A stretch of DNA of 64,000 nucleotides from assembly GCF_018141105.1 (NCBI RefSeq), contig NZ_CP054839.1, positions 1,178,001 through 1,242,000 of the forward strand, read 5' to 3'. The position numbers and the translations under genes are program-made. The notes under the pieces were generated by a model, which was not told the DNA's origin, ran no database searches, and was given only the letters and a program-made list of their open reading frames with translations. This document shows, in pieces, positions 34,783-43,971 of this stretch. Origin of the DNA: Saccharopolyspora erythraea. Lineage in GTDB: Bacteria; Actinomycetota; Actinomycetes; Mycobacteriales; Pseudonocardiaceae. Every line of letters begins with the position of its first letter. The stretch's first letter is position 1.

Positions 34783-35150
34783 GGGGGTGAACGGTTTCGA
34801 CTCCGTACGTTGATCCAAGGGAAGCGTGCCGGTGCAGGCGGAAGACCACCGAAAGCGTCGCCGCAACCAAATAAGCGCCGACAAGAGTCAGCGCGAGTTC
34901 GCCCTCGCCGCCTGAGCGAGGAGCGACTCTGTCGGACCGGGAGCGCCTCCGACCCGGAATCCGGCATCAGCTAGGAGGCTCTTACCGCCAGGTTCGGCCG
35001 CGGAACCTGGCGGGACATCAAACAGCGGCTGGGCTCGTCACACCGGCTGGTTCGTGAGACCGGTGGAGCCAAGCAGAGGCACAGCGAACTGCGCACGGAG
35101 AAGTCTTGGTGAAGCGGCGGAGGACCCGGGTTCGATTCCCGGCACCTCCA
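34783..35150 (+). ncRNA. ssrA: Transfer-messenger RNA (tmRNA)
   Basis: A 368-base RNA. The 5' end GGGGGTG pairs with CACCTCC at the 3' end, leaving discriminator A at 35150; CCA is not encoded. The 5' GAACGGTTTCGACT and 3' GGGTTCGATTCCC segments form the tRNA-like domain. The resume codon GCC (34877) starts a tag ORF ending at TGA 34913-34915, giving (A)ADKSQREFALAA, with the FALAA end seen by proteases. Pseudoknot-like pairings fill the rest. It works with SmpB to release stalled ribosomes and mark the unfinished protein for degradation. Confidence 0.96.
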
Positions 35151-35153
35151 CTT

Positions 35154-35203
35154 GGAGCCTGTTCGGCGCCCTGGCGGGCGCCTTCCAGGCTCCTTGTTTT
35201 TTG
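35154..35203 (+). terminator. Terminator of ssrA
   Basis: GGAGCCTG (35154-35161) pairs with CAGGCTCC (35186-35193), enclosing an inner GGCGCC/GGCGCC stem, and is followed by TTGTTTTTTG. Confidence 0.88.
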
Positions 35204-35530
35204 TACGGGGGCCGAGCCCCCGTAGGCCCCCACGGTGCGGTGGGGGCTCTCGTCGGCTTCTCAGGTTCGGGGCGTTCCCGGCCTGGTTCTGGACCAGCCC
35301 CACCTCATCGCCCTCTTCGGTGGCTTTGGCCCCCCATGTCGCGTCTTTGCCTGTGGTCGGGGACCGGCTGGTCGCCTTGCTGGCTTCACGGCGGCGTTGC
35401 TTTGGCGATATATGCGCATGGGCATATGTGTTGGCCGGGTGGCCCGGCGGCAGTGCGTGGTCCAGTGGCTACGGCGTGGTGGGGACGCCGTGCCGGTCGG
35501 TGCCGGCCGGTGGGGATGGTCGGCGACGTT
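35200..35530 (+). repeat. Terminator-flanking repeat, copy B, and remaining gene-free sequence
   Basis: 35200-35299 matches the repeat behind tRNA-fMet (28622-28720), including hairpins GGGGGC-CGA-GCCCCC and CCCCCAC-n6-GTGGGGG. The rest, to 35530, has no supported gene. Confidence 0.8.
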
Positions 35531-35923
35531 TCAGTAGCCGTCGCCGCCGAAGAACAGCTCCTCCAGCTGGTCGGCGGTGTCGGCCACGAAGGTGAGGGGG
35601 TCGGTGAACTCGTTGATGTCGAGGTTCTCCAGCGGCAGGGCGTGCCGCAGCACGACGTGGTCGCCCATGATCGCCGCGCCGCAGACCACCGAGGTCTGGC
35701 CGATCTCCTCCAGCAGGCGCTTCAGGTCGACGTCGGCGACCCGTCCGCACACCGACGCCACCTGCACCCAGTCCTCGTGGCTGTCGAGCAGCTCGTGGGC
35801 GAGGATGATGACCTGGCTGCGGCCGTCCTCGTACTCGATGAGGATCCTCAGCTCGTCGTCGCCGTCCTCGATGACGCGGTACTCGGTCCGCACGAAGGCG
35901 ATCAGGTCCTGCCAGGTAGCCAC
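35531..35923 (-). CDS. YbjN-like conserved hypothetical protein
   Basis: A 130-residue acidic alpha/beta protein. The pattern (ATWQDLIAFVRTEYRVIE, DGRSQVIILAHELLD, VVLRHALPLENLD) resembles YbjN / type III secretion chaperone-like folds found widely in actinobacteria as small cytoplasmic proteins. No catalytic residues are seen. The GTG at 35923 is preceded by GGGAGGAAAC, a good ribosome site. It stands alone after the ssrA repeat. Function unknown. Confidence 0.78.
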   Translation of the reverse strand: MATWQDLIAFVRTEYRVIEDGDDELRILIEYEDGRSQVIILAHELLDSHEDWVQVASVCGRVADVDLKRLLEEIGQTSVVCGAAIMGDHVVLRHALPLENLDINEFTDPLTFVADTADQLEELFFGGDGY

Positions 35924-36110
35924 GTTTCCTCCCAGTCCGGCGAAAATTCCGTCGCCGAGCCTATTGCAGCGCCTGTCCCGCCGAGGAGGAATCGCCCTAC
36001 CGGGTGCGCGTCCGGCGATCGTCCACAGTGGTCCATCCGGCGTGACTGCCGCGGGCGTCCGGGTGCTGCGGGCTAGACTGCCCGCGGGCTAGGCGGTGGG
36101 AGACGTAGTG

Positions 36111-36572
36111 GTGTCAGGCAACGATCGGCGGGCCGGCCGGATGACCTCGGACCCGGACCTGGTCGCGCTGAGCGCCCGGCTGCTGTTCGCGCTCCAGCGT
36201 GAGCTGTTCGACACGCTGGCCGAGCGCGGCTACGACGACCTGACGCCGCGCCACGGCGCCGTGCTGGCCTACCTGGACGAGTCCGGTTTGCGGGCCAGCG
36301 AGCTGGCCCGGCTTTCCGGGCAGCACAAGCAGATCATCGGCACCATCGTCGACGAGCTGGAAGCGCTCGGCTACGTGGAGCGCAGGCCGGACCCGGCCGA
36401 CCGCAGGGCCAAGCTCGTGGTGCCGACCGAGCGCGGACGGGCCGAGCAGCGCGAGGCCGACGCCGTCATCGCCGCGATCGAGCACCGGCACGCGCGGGCC
36501 TTGCCACCGCAGCGCTATGCGCGGTTCAAGGACGACCTGCGCGCGGTCACCGAGCGGCAGCGGTCTCGATAG
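36111..36572 (+). CDS. MarR-family transcriptional regulator
   Basis: A 153-residue MarR regulator: an N-terminal dimerisation helix, then a winged helix (LTPRHGAVLAYLDESGLRASELAR, recognition helix SGQHKQIIGTIVDELEALGYVERR, wing DPADRRAKLVVPTERGRAE). The GTG at 36111 has GGGAG 8 bases upstream; GTGs at 36096 and 36108 and an ATG at 36141 are alternatives. Its last 26 bp overlap the end of the convergent isochorismatase-like gene. A MarR-like palindrome in that gene's promoter suggests it is the target. Confidence 0.88.
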   Translation: MSGNDRRAGRMTSDPDLVALSARLLFALQRELFDTLAERGYDDLTPRHGAVLAYLDESGLRASELARLSGQHKQIIGTIVDELEALGYVERRPDPADRRAKLVVPTERGRAEQREADAVIAAIEHRHARALPPQRYARFKDDLRAVTERQRSR

Positions 36573-37266
36573 CCCGCACGAACCCCTCGGAGTCGGCGAC
36601 CCAGCCGAGGTTGCGCTCGATGACGGCGAGCGACGCGTCGTGGTTGGCGCGGCTCATCGGCTCGCTGGTGCAGTCCTCGAGCACGACCGGCACGTAGTCG
36701 CGGAACATCGCGTCGCGCACGGTCGACTCCACGCACACGCTGGTCGTGCAGCCGGTGACGAGCAGGTTGGTGACGCCGAACCGGCGGAGCACGGCGTCCA
36801 GTTCGGTTCCGTAGAAGCCGCTGTAGCGGTTCTTGCGCACGACGACGTCGTTGGGCTCAGGCGCGAGCTCGGGCAGGATCTCGGTGTTCCACGTGCCGTG
36901 CACGAGAAGGCGGCCCTCCCCGCCGTCCGGAGTCCGGACCCGCCGGCCGACCTCGACGGCGTCGTGGGCGATGCGGTTCTTCGAGCGCGCGGGCCCGAGG
37001 TCGGACAGGTCGGGCAGGTACCCGTGCTGCAGGTAGACGACGGGGATGCCGACCGCCCGCGCGGTGGCGCAGACCCGGGCGATCGGGCCGATCGTCGCCC
37101 GCACTGGCCCGATGTCGTTGCCGGCGAGGCCTCCCAGCCCGCCTTCGGCCGCGAAGTCGTTCTGCATGTCGATCACCAGGACCGCGGTTTCGGCGGTGTC
37201 CAGTTCGATCTCCTGCGGCTTGGCGTGGAGCGACGCGTGGAGCGACGCGTGGAGCGACGGGGACAT
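36547..37266 (-). CDS. Isochorismatase-family cysteine hydrolase
   Basis: A 239-residue hydrolase with all three catalytic residues: Asp in VLVIDMQNDF, Lys in VVVRKNRYSGFYG and the nucleophile Cys in VTGCTTSVCVEST. The cis-peptide loop is present. Family members split isochorismate, nicotinamide, N-carbamoyl compounds or peroxyureidoacrylate; the substrate is not obvious. The first 15 residues contain a threefold Ser-Leu-His-Ala repeat encoded by three copies of a 12-bp unit (37223-37258). It converges on and overlaps the MarR gene by 26 bp. Confidence 0.88.
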   Translation of the reverse strand: MSPSLHASLHASLHAKPQEIELDTAETAVLVIDMQNDFAAEGGLGGLAGNDIGPVRATIGPIARVCATARAVGIPVVYLQHGYLPDLSDLGPARSKNRIAHDAVEVGRRVRTPDGGEGRLLVHGTWNTEILPELAPEPNDVVVRKNRYSGFYGTELDAVLRRFGVTNLLVTGCTTSVCVESTVRDAMFRDYVPVVLEDCTSEPMSRANHDASLAVIERNLGWVADSEGFVRAIETAAAR

Positions 37267-37289
37267 GGCGACCTGCTTTCATCACGAGA

Positions 37290-37302
37290 CTTGATAGTCA
37301 AG
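37290..37302. promoter_or_regulatory. MarR-type palindrome upstream of the isochorismatase-like gene
   Basis: CTTGA-TAG-TCAAG is a perfect 5-3-5 palindrome located 24 bases upstream of the start codon (37266), in an AT-rich patch. Its size and form suit a MarR-family dimer, and a MarR gene lies next door. Confidence 0.45.
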
Positions 37303-37479
37303 ATTCGTGACTGAATATAGGTAGATGCGGACCACCCGCGCCACTGCTTCGCGCAGCGGTGTGCGGGGAGTTGCGAGTGGCCCGCTATCGGGAAGGGGGC
37401 GGGAACCGAGGGATTTCCGGCAGATCAGCGGGCCCGACGTTCAGCGGAACCGCAGGGCACCTGGCGGAGCGCCCCCGGT

Positions 37480-39456
37480 TCAGCGGGTCTCGACCTTGCC
37501 GATCCAGACGTAGTCGCGGGCGCGGGTCACCGCCACGAGCGCCTGCCGCTGTCCGGCTTCGGCCTCCTCGCGGTAGCTGGTCACCGGCCGCGGCTCGTCG
37601 GGCAGGAAGACGGAGCGGAACTCGGTGCCCTTGGCCCGGTGCACCGTGCCCACGTGCACCGCCGCGGACGGTCCGCCCTCCCAGCGGTCCAGCGGACTCA
37701 CCTGGAAACCGGCCTGCCGCAACACTTGCTCCCAGTGCGCGGCTGCGTTGTTCGTGCGGGTCAGCACCGCCGCGTCCGAGGGGTCGTCGAGCGCCCGCAG
37801 CGCGTCGACCAGCGCGTCCTCCTGGTCCGCACCGTGCCAGTGCACGGCGCGTCCGCCGCCGAGCACCGGCAGCGCGGAGCGCATCGTGACGGCCGGTCCG
37901 CCGTCGAGGTCGTCGAAGCGGTTCACCGCATCGAAATCGCACGCCTCGTCGACGATCGTGGTGCGGTTGCGGTAGTTGCGGCGCAGCACCTCTCCGCGCC
38001 CGCTCAGCGAGATCCCGGCCTCCGACAGCCGCCAGCCGCCCGCGTAGATCTGCTGCTGACCGTCGCCGACCAGCAGCAACTGGTTCGGGGCGTCACCGCT
38101 GATGGCGTGCACCAGCCGCAACCCGATGAGCGTCAGGTCCTGGACCTCGTCCACCACCACCGCGGTGAAGCGCCGCTCCAGCGGCCTGCGCCCCAGCTCG
38201 TCCAGCGCGCGCATCAGCACGTCGTTGTGGTCGTAGACCCCGCGTTCGGACAGTTCGCGCTCGTACTCGCAGTAGAACTCCCAGACGTGCGCCCGGAAAC
38301 CCGGCGTCAGGTTGCCGCCGCGGCCCCGGCGCGGGGCGTGCCGGTACGCCTCCAGCGTGCCCAGGCCGCGGCCCTTGATCACGCGGTCGATCTCGTCCTT
38401 CCAGTACGCACGCGAGGGCCGGGCGGTGGCCAGCGGACCGCCGGCCCCGGTCCGTTCCCACACGGCGCGGAAGGCCTCGTCGATCTGCTGCTCGTCGACC
38501 TCGGCGTCGCGCCCGCGCTCGACGAGGAACTCCCTGGCCCAGCCGTGCAGGTGCTGGAACCGGACGCGGTCGCGGACCTGCTCAGCCAGGGAGCGGAACT
38601 GCTTCTCGGCGATCCGCGGCAGGTTCCGCAGGTGCGTGGTGTAGAGGAGCTCGCCGGTGCTGCGCCGCGCGAGGTATGCCAGGCGGTGCAGCGCGAGCAC
38701 GGTCTTGCCGGTGCCCGCCGGGCCGGTGATGCGCGCCGGTCCGGAGTACTGCCTGCGGACCAGCCCGAGCTGGCTGTCGTCGAGGAAGATCCGCCAGTCC
38801 TGGAACGGACCGCGCACGGCGCGCTCGAAGCGCTCCTCGCGCAGCTGGGCCACCTCGAACAGACCGGAGGAGCGGCCGGAGACGCCGGTCTCACCCGCCC
38901 CGCGCTGGGCCGGGATGTGCTGCGCGTTCCAGCCGATCGGCGTCAGGTCGAAAGTGCTGTTGCCGAGGTGACGGGCCACCGACAGCGCGTCCGCGGCCTC
39001 GAGGACGCGTTCGCCGCCGACGAGGACGCGGTCCAGCTCGTTCTCCGCGATCAGCAGGTGCTCCCCGCTGTGGCCGCTGCGCGCTCGTCCCGCGTGCGCG
39101 GGGACGACCACGACCGTCCGCAGCGCCGCTTCGGTCAGCATCCCGTGCGGGGTGGGTACACCGGCCAGCAGCTCGGCGGTCCAGACGAACGCGGCGCGGG
39201 AGTCCTCCCACGCCGGCTCCTCCTCCCGCAGCATTACGGCGAGCACGCCCTGGGGACCGGAGAGCACGACGTCGGGCCTGTTCGGCGGGGTGTCCGGGGC
39301 GAACTGGCTGAGCAGCGTGTACCAGCCGGTGCCGCGCTCCACGGCGAACCGCTCGACCACGCGCCGCTGCCAGGTCGGAAGCGGCGGGCGTGCCTGGAGC
39401 TCCTGCTGCGCCTGCCGGCGCAGGCGTTCGTCGCGGTGGTTGAAGGTGCCGGTCAT
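37480..39456 (-). CDS. NERD/UvrD-type DNA helicase
   Basis: A 658-residue protein. The N-terminal ~200 residues (with PDVVLSGPQGVLAVML and ENELDRVLVGG) look like a NERD nuclease-related domain. A superfamily 1 helicase follows: Walker A ITGPAGTGKTVLALH, DExQ-like box VVVDEVQDLTLIGLR, motif III LLVGDGQQQIYAG, motif IV LRRNYRNR and motifs V/VI TVHRAKGTEF and ALVAVTRARDYVW. NERD-helicases are linked to DNA repair and, in some clusters, to phage defence, but nothing here shows such a context. The ATG at 39456 is chosen; a longer frame to 39588 exists but begins with atypical sequence. Confidence 0.85.
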   Translation of the reverse strand: MTGTFNHRDERLRRQAQQELQARPPLPTWQRRVVERFAVERGTGWYTLLSQFAPDTPPNRPDVVLSGPQGVLAVMLREEEPAWEDSRAAFVWTAELLAGVPTPHGMLTEAALRTVVVVPAHAGRARSGHSGEHLLIAENELDRVLVGGERVLEAADALSVARHLGNSTFDLTPIGWNAQHIPAQRGAGETGVSGRSSGLFEVAQLREERFERAVRGPFQDWRIFLDDSQLGLVRRQYSGPARITGPAGTGKTVLALHRLAYLARRSTGELLYTTHLRNLPRIAEKQFRSLAEQVRDRVRFQHLHGWAREFLVERGRDAEVDEQQIDEAFRAVWERTGAGGPLATARPSRAYWKDEIDRVIKGRGLGTLEAYRHAPRRGRGGNLTPGFRAHVWEFYCEYERELSERGVYDHNDVLMRALDELGRRPLERRFTAVVVDEVQDLTLIGLRLVHAISGDAPNQLLLVGDGQQQIYAGGWRLSEAGISLSGRGEVLRRNYRNRTTIVDEACDFDAVNRFDDLDGGPAVTMRSALPVLGGGRAVHWHGADQEDALVDALRALDDPSDAAVLTRTNNAAAHWEQVLRQAGFQVSPLDRWEGGPSAAVHVGTVHRAKGTEFRSVFLPDEPRPVTSYREEAEAGQRQALVAVTRARDYVWIGKVETR

Positions 39457-39669
39457 GGTGCCCCCACGACCGCGTGCAAGAGCGCCGCCCGGTCGGTGCC
39501 CATGACCGGATTCGGGAGCTGAACGGCCATGGCGCCTCCCCGGCTCGACCCAAGCGCACCCCTCGACACCGACATTAGAGAGTTCCACGGCGTTTTCGAG
39601 CAGCTCGGCGATGTATCACCTGGATGTCGCAGGGGCCGCATGCGTTTCACCCGGATGCCGCAACGGGAA

Positions 39670-41409
39670 CTACAACAACTCTCCCATCGCCCAGTCCAAG
39701 GTGGACAGCGGTAGCGCACCGTGGCCGAGGACCGCGTCGTGGAACGCCCGGATGTCGAAGCGCCCGCCGAGGCGACGCCGCGCCTCGTCCCTGATCCGCT
39801 CGATCTCCAGCCGTCCGGTCATGTAGGACAGCGGCTGACCGGGCAGCACGATGTAGCGGTCGACCTCGTCCTCGACCTCGAGCGGGGTCAGCGTGGTGTG
39901 CTCCAGCATGTGTTCGACGGCCTGCCGGCGGGACCAGCCGAACTCGTGCAGCCCGGTGTCGACCACCAGCCGCGCGGCGCGCAGCGCGTCCTCGCTGACC
40001 ATGCCGAGACGTTGCAGGTCGTCGGAGTACAGCCCCATCTCGCCGGCCAGGCGCTCGGTGTACAGCGCCCATCCCTCGACGCAGGCCGGGGTTTCCAGCA
40101 GCCTGCGCAGCATCGGCAGGTCGCCGAGCTCCTGCGCCAGGCTGAGCTGCATGTGGTGGCCCGGAACGCCCTCGTGGAAGGCGATGACCTCCGCGGTGTG
40201 GCGGCTGCGCTGCTCGGCGCGGTCGGTCGCGGCGAAGTAGGTGCCCGGACGGGAACCGTCCAGCGACGGCGGCACGTAGAAGGCGGGCGGCGTCGACGAA
40301 CCGCTGGACTCGTGCACCGCCTGGACCTCGCAGCGCTTCGCTGGCAGGCGCCCGAACCACTCGGGGGCCACCGATTCCGCCCTTGCGATCGCCTCCCGGG
40401 CGGCCTGGAGCAGTTCGGGCCCGTCGCGCCAGCGGCGCGGCGGGTCGCGGCGAAGCAGGCGCACGATCTCGGCGGGGTCGCTGACCCCCAGTGCGCGCCG
40501 GCCGAACTCGGCGTACTCGCCCTTCAGCTCGGCGAGCATCGCGACGCCGGTTTCGTGTAGTTCGAGCGGCGTCCGGTCGGTGGTGGTGTGGACGCGGACC
40601 AGTCGGCGGTAGATCTCCCGGCCGCCCGGGAGCCAGCACAGGCCGGGCTCGTCGTCAGGCCGGGCGTGCGGCGCGATCTCGGTGGCGAGCACGTCCCGGT
40701 AGCGCCGCAGGGCGGGGCGGACCCCGGTCTCCAGCAGCCGCACGCGCTCGGCTTCCAGGTCGGCGCCGTGCATTTCCGGCGCGAGCAGGGGATCGGACGC
40801 GGGCGCGGCGAGGTGGCGGTCGAGGTGCTCGACCGCTTCGATGACCAGGCGGCGAACCGGGAGCCGACCAGACTCCAGCCCGATGAGGTGCCGGTGGGCG
40901 GCGGAGTCGGTGAACGCGGGAATCCCGTCGAGGCGGCGCAGGAACGCCCGAGCCTGGACGGCGTCGGCGTTCGGCACCTGGCTCAGGTGGAACAGCAACC
41001 CGGCGACCGGCGCGAACAGCGAGCCGTTGATGGCGTACTCGGGTGCTTTCGCGTCGATCTGGGCGATCAGCGCGTCGGCCTGCTGCGTTACGACGGAGAT
41101 CGTCAGGCGGTCGGTGAACGGGGTGTTCGCGGTGGAGTGGCCACGGGCGGCGGTGGAGGCGGATGGCGCAGGCGGCTCGGCGCGGCGCTGGGCTGTGGCG
41201 TGGTCGCGGAGGTGGGCCGGCGTGGGCGGCTGGGCCGCGGCGCGGTCGCGGACGGCGACGAGCCGGGAGCGCAGCGCGCTCTCGCCGTCCGGATCGAGGG
41301 CGGGTAGCGACTCGTCGCGGTCCCGGTTGCCGGCGAGGGTCGCTCGCACCGGGTCGCGGTCGAAGATGATGTCCAGCAGCTCGTCGGCGAGCTGCGACGC
41401 CGTGGTCAT
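39670..41409 (-). CDS. DUF885 family metallopeptidase-like protein
   Basis: A 579-residue DUF885 protein. The zinc-binding-like motif is IAFHEGVPGHHMQLSLA (HExxxHH form, about residue 428), and downstream ACVEGWALYTERLA supplies the usual acidic ligand. There is no signal peptide, so it is probably cytoplasmic. DUF885 members are oligopeptidase-like enzymes related to carboxypeptidase M32/thermolysin folds; activity here is inferred. A short low-complexity Ala/Pro stretch sits near residue 80. The ATG at 41409 follows GCAGGATGCGGTG. Confidence 0.85.
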   Translation of the reverse strand: MTTASQLADELLDIIFDRDPVRATLAGNRDRDESLPALDPDGESALRSRLVAVRDRAAAQPPTPAHLRDHATAQRRAEPPAPSASTAARGHSTANTPFTDRLTISVVTQQADALIAQIDAKAPEYAINGSLFAPVAGLLFHLSQVPNADAVQARAFLRRLDGIPAFTDSAAHRHLIGLESGRLPVRRLVIEAVEHLDRHLAAPASDPLLAPEMHGADLEAERVRLLETGVRPALRRYRDVLATEIAPHARPDDEPGLCWLPGGREIYRRLVRVHTTTDRTPLELHETGVAMLAELKGEYAEFGRRALGVSDPAEIVRLLRRDPPRRWRDGPELLQAAREAIARAESVAPEWFGRLPAKRCEVQAVHESSGSSTPPAFYVPPSLDGSRPGTYFAATDRAEQRSRHTAEVIAFHEGVPGHHMQLSLAQELGDLPMLRRLLETPACVEGWALYTERLAGEMGLYSDDLQRLGMVSEDALRAARLVVDTGLHEFGWSRRQAVEHMLEHTTLTPLEVEDEVDRYIVLPGQPLSYMTGRLEIERIRDEARRRLGGRFDIRAFHDAVLGHGALPLSTLDWAMGELL

Positions 41410-41506
41410 CACCGCATCCTGCCGCAGCGGAGGGGGAGCGGAGCCGGGTTCGGGCCACGGCGGATGCGGTTGGGCCGGTCGGAGGGGCGGGCTCGACAAT
41501 GGGGGT

Positions 41507-42337
41507 GTGGACCCGCTGCACGATCCGGACGACGAAGACCTGCTGGAACCCAGGCAGGCCCGCATGCTCGCGGGACTTGTCGAGAACGCGCGGATGTCCT
41601 CGGCGGCGATCCGCTACGGGATGCGCACCCGGGTCGGTGCGGCGTCGCTGGTGCTCAACCAGGACAACCCGCTGCCGACCGCCAACCACGCCTGCGCACT
41701 CTGGGGGACGCTGGCGGAGGTGGCCAGCACGCTGCTCCTGCTGGAGGACGTCTTCGCCGAGGCCGGACGCCCCGAGGCGCTCGTCTACGCCTCGCCCGCG
41801 ACGGTCGCGGAGATCGAGGGCATCGCCGACGACGCGGGCTGGCGGGCGGTCGACGAGAGCCTGGCCCTGCTGCACCGCTCCGAGCAGGTCTCCTACGTCT
41901 CGACGCGGCCGGCGGTCGACGCGGACCTGCCGGGCATCGCCGAACTGGTGGCCGACGACGCGGGCCTGTCCACGACGGCCGAGACCCGGCTGGTCCGCAA
42001 CCTCGGGCACCGCGTCGACGACGCCCGCTGCGTGCTCCACGTCGTCGACGACCCCGACGCCGGCGCGGAACGCATCGCGGGCTTCGTGCAGGGCTTCACC
42101 GAGCACGGCGTCGGACTGGTCGAGCAGGTCATCGTGCGGCCCGGCCGCAGGCGCAGGGGCATCGGGCGCGGGCTGGTCTGCGCCGCGGTGAGCGAGCTCC
42201 GCGAGCGCGGCGCGCGGCTCGTCGTCGCCCACGGCGACGAGAGCAAGCCGTCGGAGCGCTTCGCCGAGTCCTGCGGCTTCGAGCCCGCCTACGGCGTCAC
42301 GGCCTACGCGCGCCGGGTGGACGAGCTGCTGGGGTGA
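41507..42337 (+). CDS. GNAT-family N-acetyltransferase
   Basis: A 276-residue acetyltransferase. Residues about 145-276 form the GNAT fold, with the acetyl-CoA loop VIVRPGRRRRGIGRGLV and the C-terminal GDESKPSERFAESCGFEPAYGV typical of the family. The N-terminal 140 residues have no recognised match but contain ARMLAGLVENARMSSAAIRYGM, perhaps another alpha/beta domain. The GTG at 41507 gives MDPLHDPDDEDLLEP. It is divergent from the DUF885 gene, 97 bp apart. Acceptor unknown. Confidence 0.82.
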   Translation: MDPLHDPDDEDLLEPRQARMLAGLVENARMSSAAIRYGMRTRVGAASLVLNQDNPLPTANHACALWGTLAEVASTLLLLEDVFAEAGRPEALVYASPATVAEIEGIADDAGWRAVDESLALLHRSEQVSYVSTRPAVDADLPGIAELVADDAGLSTTAETRLVRNLGHRVDDARCVLHVVDDPDAGAERIAGFVQGFTEHGVGLVEQVIVRPGRRRRGIGRGLVCAAVSELRERGARLVVAHGDESKPSERFAESCGFEPAYGVTAYARRVDELLG

Positions 42338-42576
42338 GGGCTACCGGGCGGTCACGCCAATACGGCGGGGTCGTATCCGTGGCTGTTATTACGGCGGGCT
42401 GACCTGCATTCGAGGTAGTGGCGGAGCCTCGTCGCGGGGACTTTGGTCTGTTCCGCTCGGTCGGCACGAAGCGGATCGGGCGAGGGGCGACGGGGAGCGG
42501 TGGCCGCATCCGGATTGACCGATCCGCTGCGGTCTGCTTCGCTTAGTTCGGCTAAAAAGACAAGGGGGGTCCCGGG

Positions 42577-43887
42577 GTGCCCAGCAGTGCGGCTGCGACG
42601 GATTCGAAGCAAGCGGAAGGCACCGGTACCACAGCGCTACCCCGGGAAATCTGGATCCTCGTCGTCGGAAGCTTCATCGTCGCGATCGGCATGGGCATCG
42701 TGGCGCCCGCGCTGCCCGCCTTCGCCGCCAGCTTCGACGTGGGCGTCACGGCGGCCTCGTTCGTCATCAGCGCCTTCGCATTCATGCGGCTGGCCTTCGC
42801 GCCGGTCAGCGGCAGGCTGGTGTCGCGTTTCGGGGAACGCCCCCTCTACGTCTGGGGCATCCTCATCGTCGCGGCGAGCACCGCCGCATGCGCGTTCGCC
42901 GAGTCCTACTGGCAGCTGCTGGTCTTCCGCGCCCTCGGCGGCACCGGATCGACGATGTTCACGGTCTCGGTCGTCGCGCTGCTGGTCCGCCTCGCGCCGC
43001 CGCACCTGCGCGGACGGGCGTCGGGGCTGTGGGCGACGAGCTTCCTGCTCGGCAACATCTCCGGGCCGATCATCGGCGGCTTCATGGTCGGCTTCTCCCT
43101 GCGACTGCCGTTCCTGACCTACGGCGCGACGCTCTTCATCGCGGCGATGGTCGGATGGCTCATGCTGCGCAACTCCACCCTCGCGGCACCCGACCGGGAC
43201 AACACCGTCCCGCCCCTCACGGTCCGCGAGGCATTGCGCCACCGTGCCTACCAGGCAGCCCTGCTGTCGAACTTCAGCAACGGCTGGGCCGTGTACGGCG
43301 TGCGGGTCGCGCTCGTGCCGCTGTTCGTCGTCGAGGCCCTGCGGTCGACGCAGGCCATGGCGGGCGTGGCCCTGTCGGTGTTCGCCGTGGGCAACGCGGC
43401 CGTGCTGATGATCTCGGGGCGCATCTCCGACCAGCGCGGACGCAAACCGATGGTGTTCGCCGGGCTCACGATCTCGGCGCTGGGCAGCGCGGCACTCGGG
43501 TTCAGCGACTCGGTGCCGTGGCTGCTGGCCTGCTCGCTGATCGCCGGCGTCGGAGCCGGACTGCTCAACCCCGCGCAGAACGCGTCCGTGGCAGACGTGG
43601 TCGGCGCGAAGGGCAAGGGCGGACCGGTGCTGGCGACGTTCCAGATGGCGGCGGACGTGGGAGCGATCCTCGGCCCGCTGATCGCCGGTGTCATCGCGGA
43701 CGCGGTGTCGTTCCAGATGGCCTTCGCGGTGACCGGCCTGACCTCCGTGCTGGCGCTGCTGGTGTGGCTGCGCGCCCCCGAGACGAGGTTCGAGGTGACG
43801 GCATCGGCCCAGGAGAGCGTGGCAGCGGAGGCCGGCCACCTCGACGAAGGCCCCGAGGTGCCGAGGACGACGCGGGTGGCGGACTGA
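42577..43887 (+). CDS. Major facilitator superfamily transporter, 12 TM
   Basis: A 436-residue MFS protein with about twelve membrane helices. Motif A is present between helices 2 and 3 (GRLVSRFGERPLYVWG) and its echo between helices 8 and 9 (GRISDQRGRKPMVF), placing it with drug:H+ antiporters of the DHA1 type. The GTG at 42577 follows AAGGGGGGTCC. It is an exporter of small molecules by family; the substrate is unknown. The upstream 239 bp show no gene. A dispersed repeat copy lies just after it (43919-43971). Confidence 0.88.
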   Translation: MPSSAAATDSKQAEGTGTTALPREIWILVVGSFIVAIGMGIVAPALPAFAASFDVGVTAASFVISAFAFMRLAFAPVSGRLVSRFGERPLYVWGILIVAASTAACAFAESYWQLLVFRALGGTGSTMFTVSVVALLVRLAPPHLRGRASGLWATSFLLGNISGPIIGGFMVGFSLRLPFLTYGATLFIAAMVGWLMLRNSTLAAPDRDNTVPPLTVREALRHRAYQAALLSNFSNGWAVYGVRVALVPLFVVEALRSTQAMAGVALSVFAVGNAAVLMISGRISDQRGRKPMVFAGLTISALGSAALGFSDSVPWLLACSLIAGVGAGLLNPAQNASVADVVGAKGKGGPVLATFQMAADVGAILGPLIAGVIADAVSFQMAFAVTGLTSVLALLVWLRAPETRFEVTASAQESVAAEAGHLDEGPEVPRTTRVAD

Positions 43888-43918
43888 GGGCTTGGCGGAG
43901 GCTCACCGCGCTGGCGGG

Positions 43919-43971
43919 CCCCTTGACCCGGTCTGATCGGGCTGGCGCCAGATCGACGGGATGAGAACCAC
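43919..43971 (-). repeat. Dispersed ~53-bp repeat, copy C
   Basis: Begins CCCCTTGACCCGGTCTGATC and ends GACGGGATGAGAACCAC. It is nearly identical to the inverted copy at 18766-18818 and to the reverse complement of 18673-18726. It lies 32 bp after the MFS gene. The rest of 43888-44102 shows no gene. Confidence 0.85.

Noticed and set aside
37480-39456. Phage-defence island around the NERD/UvrD helicase
   Set aside because: Neighbours are ordinary metabolic genes, and no other defence gene or mobile element lies nearby.
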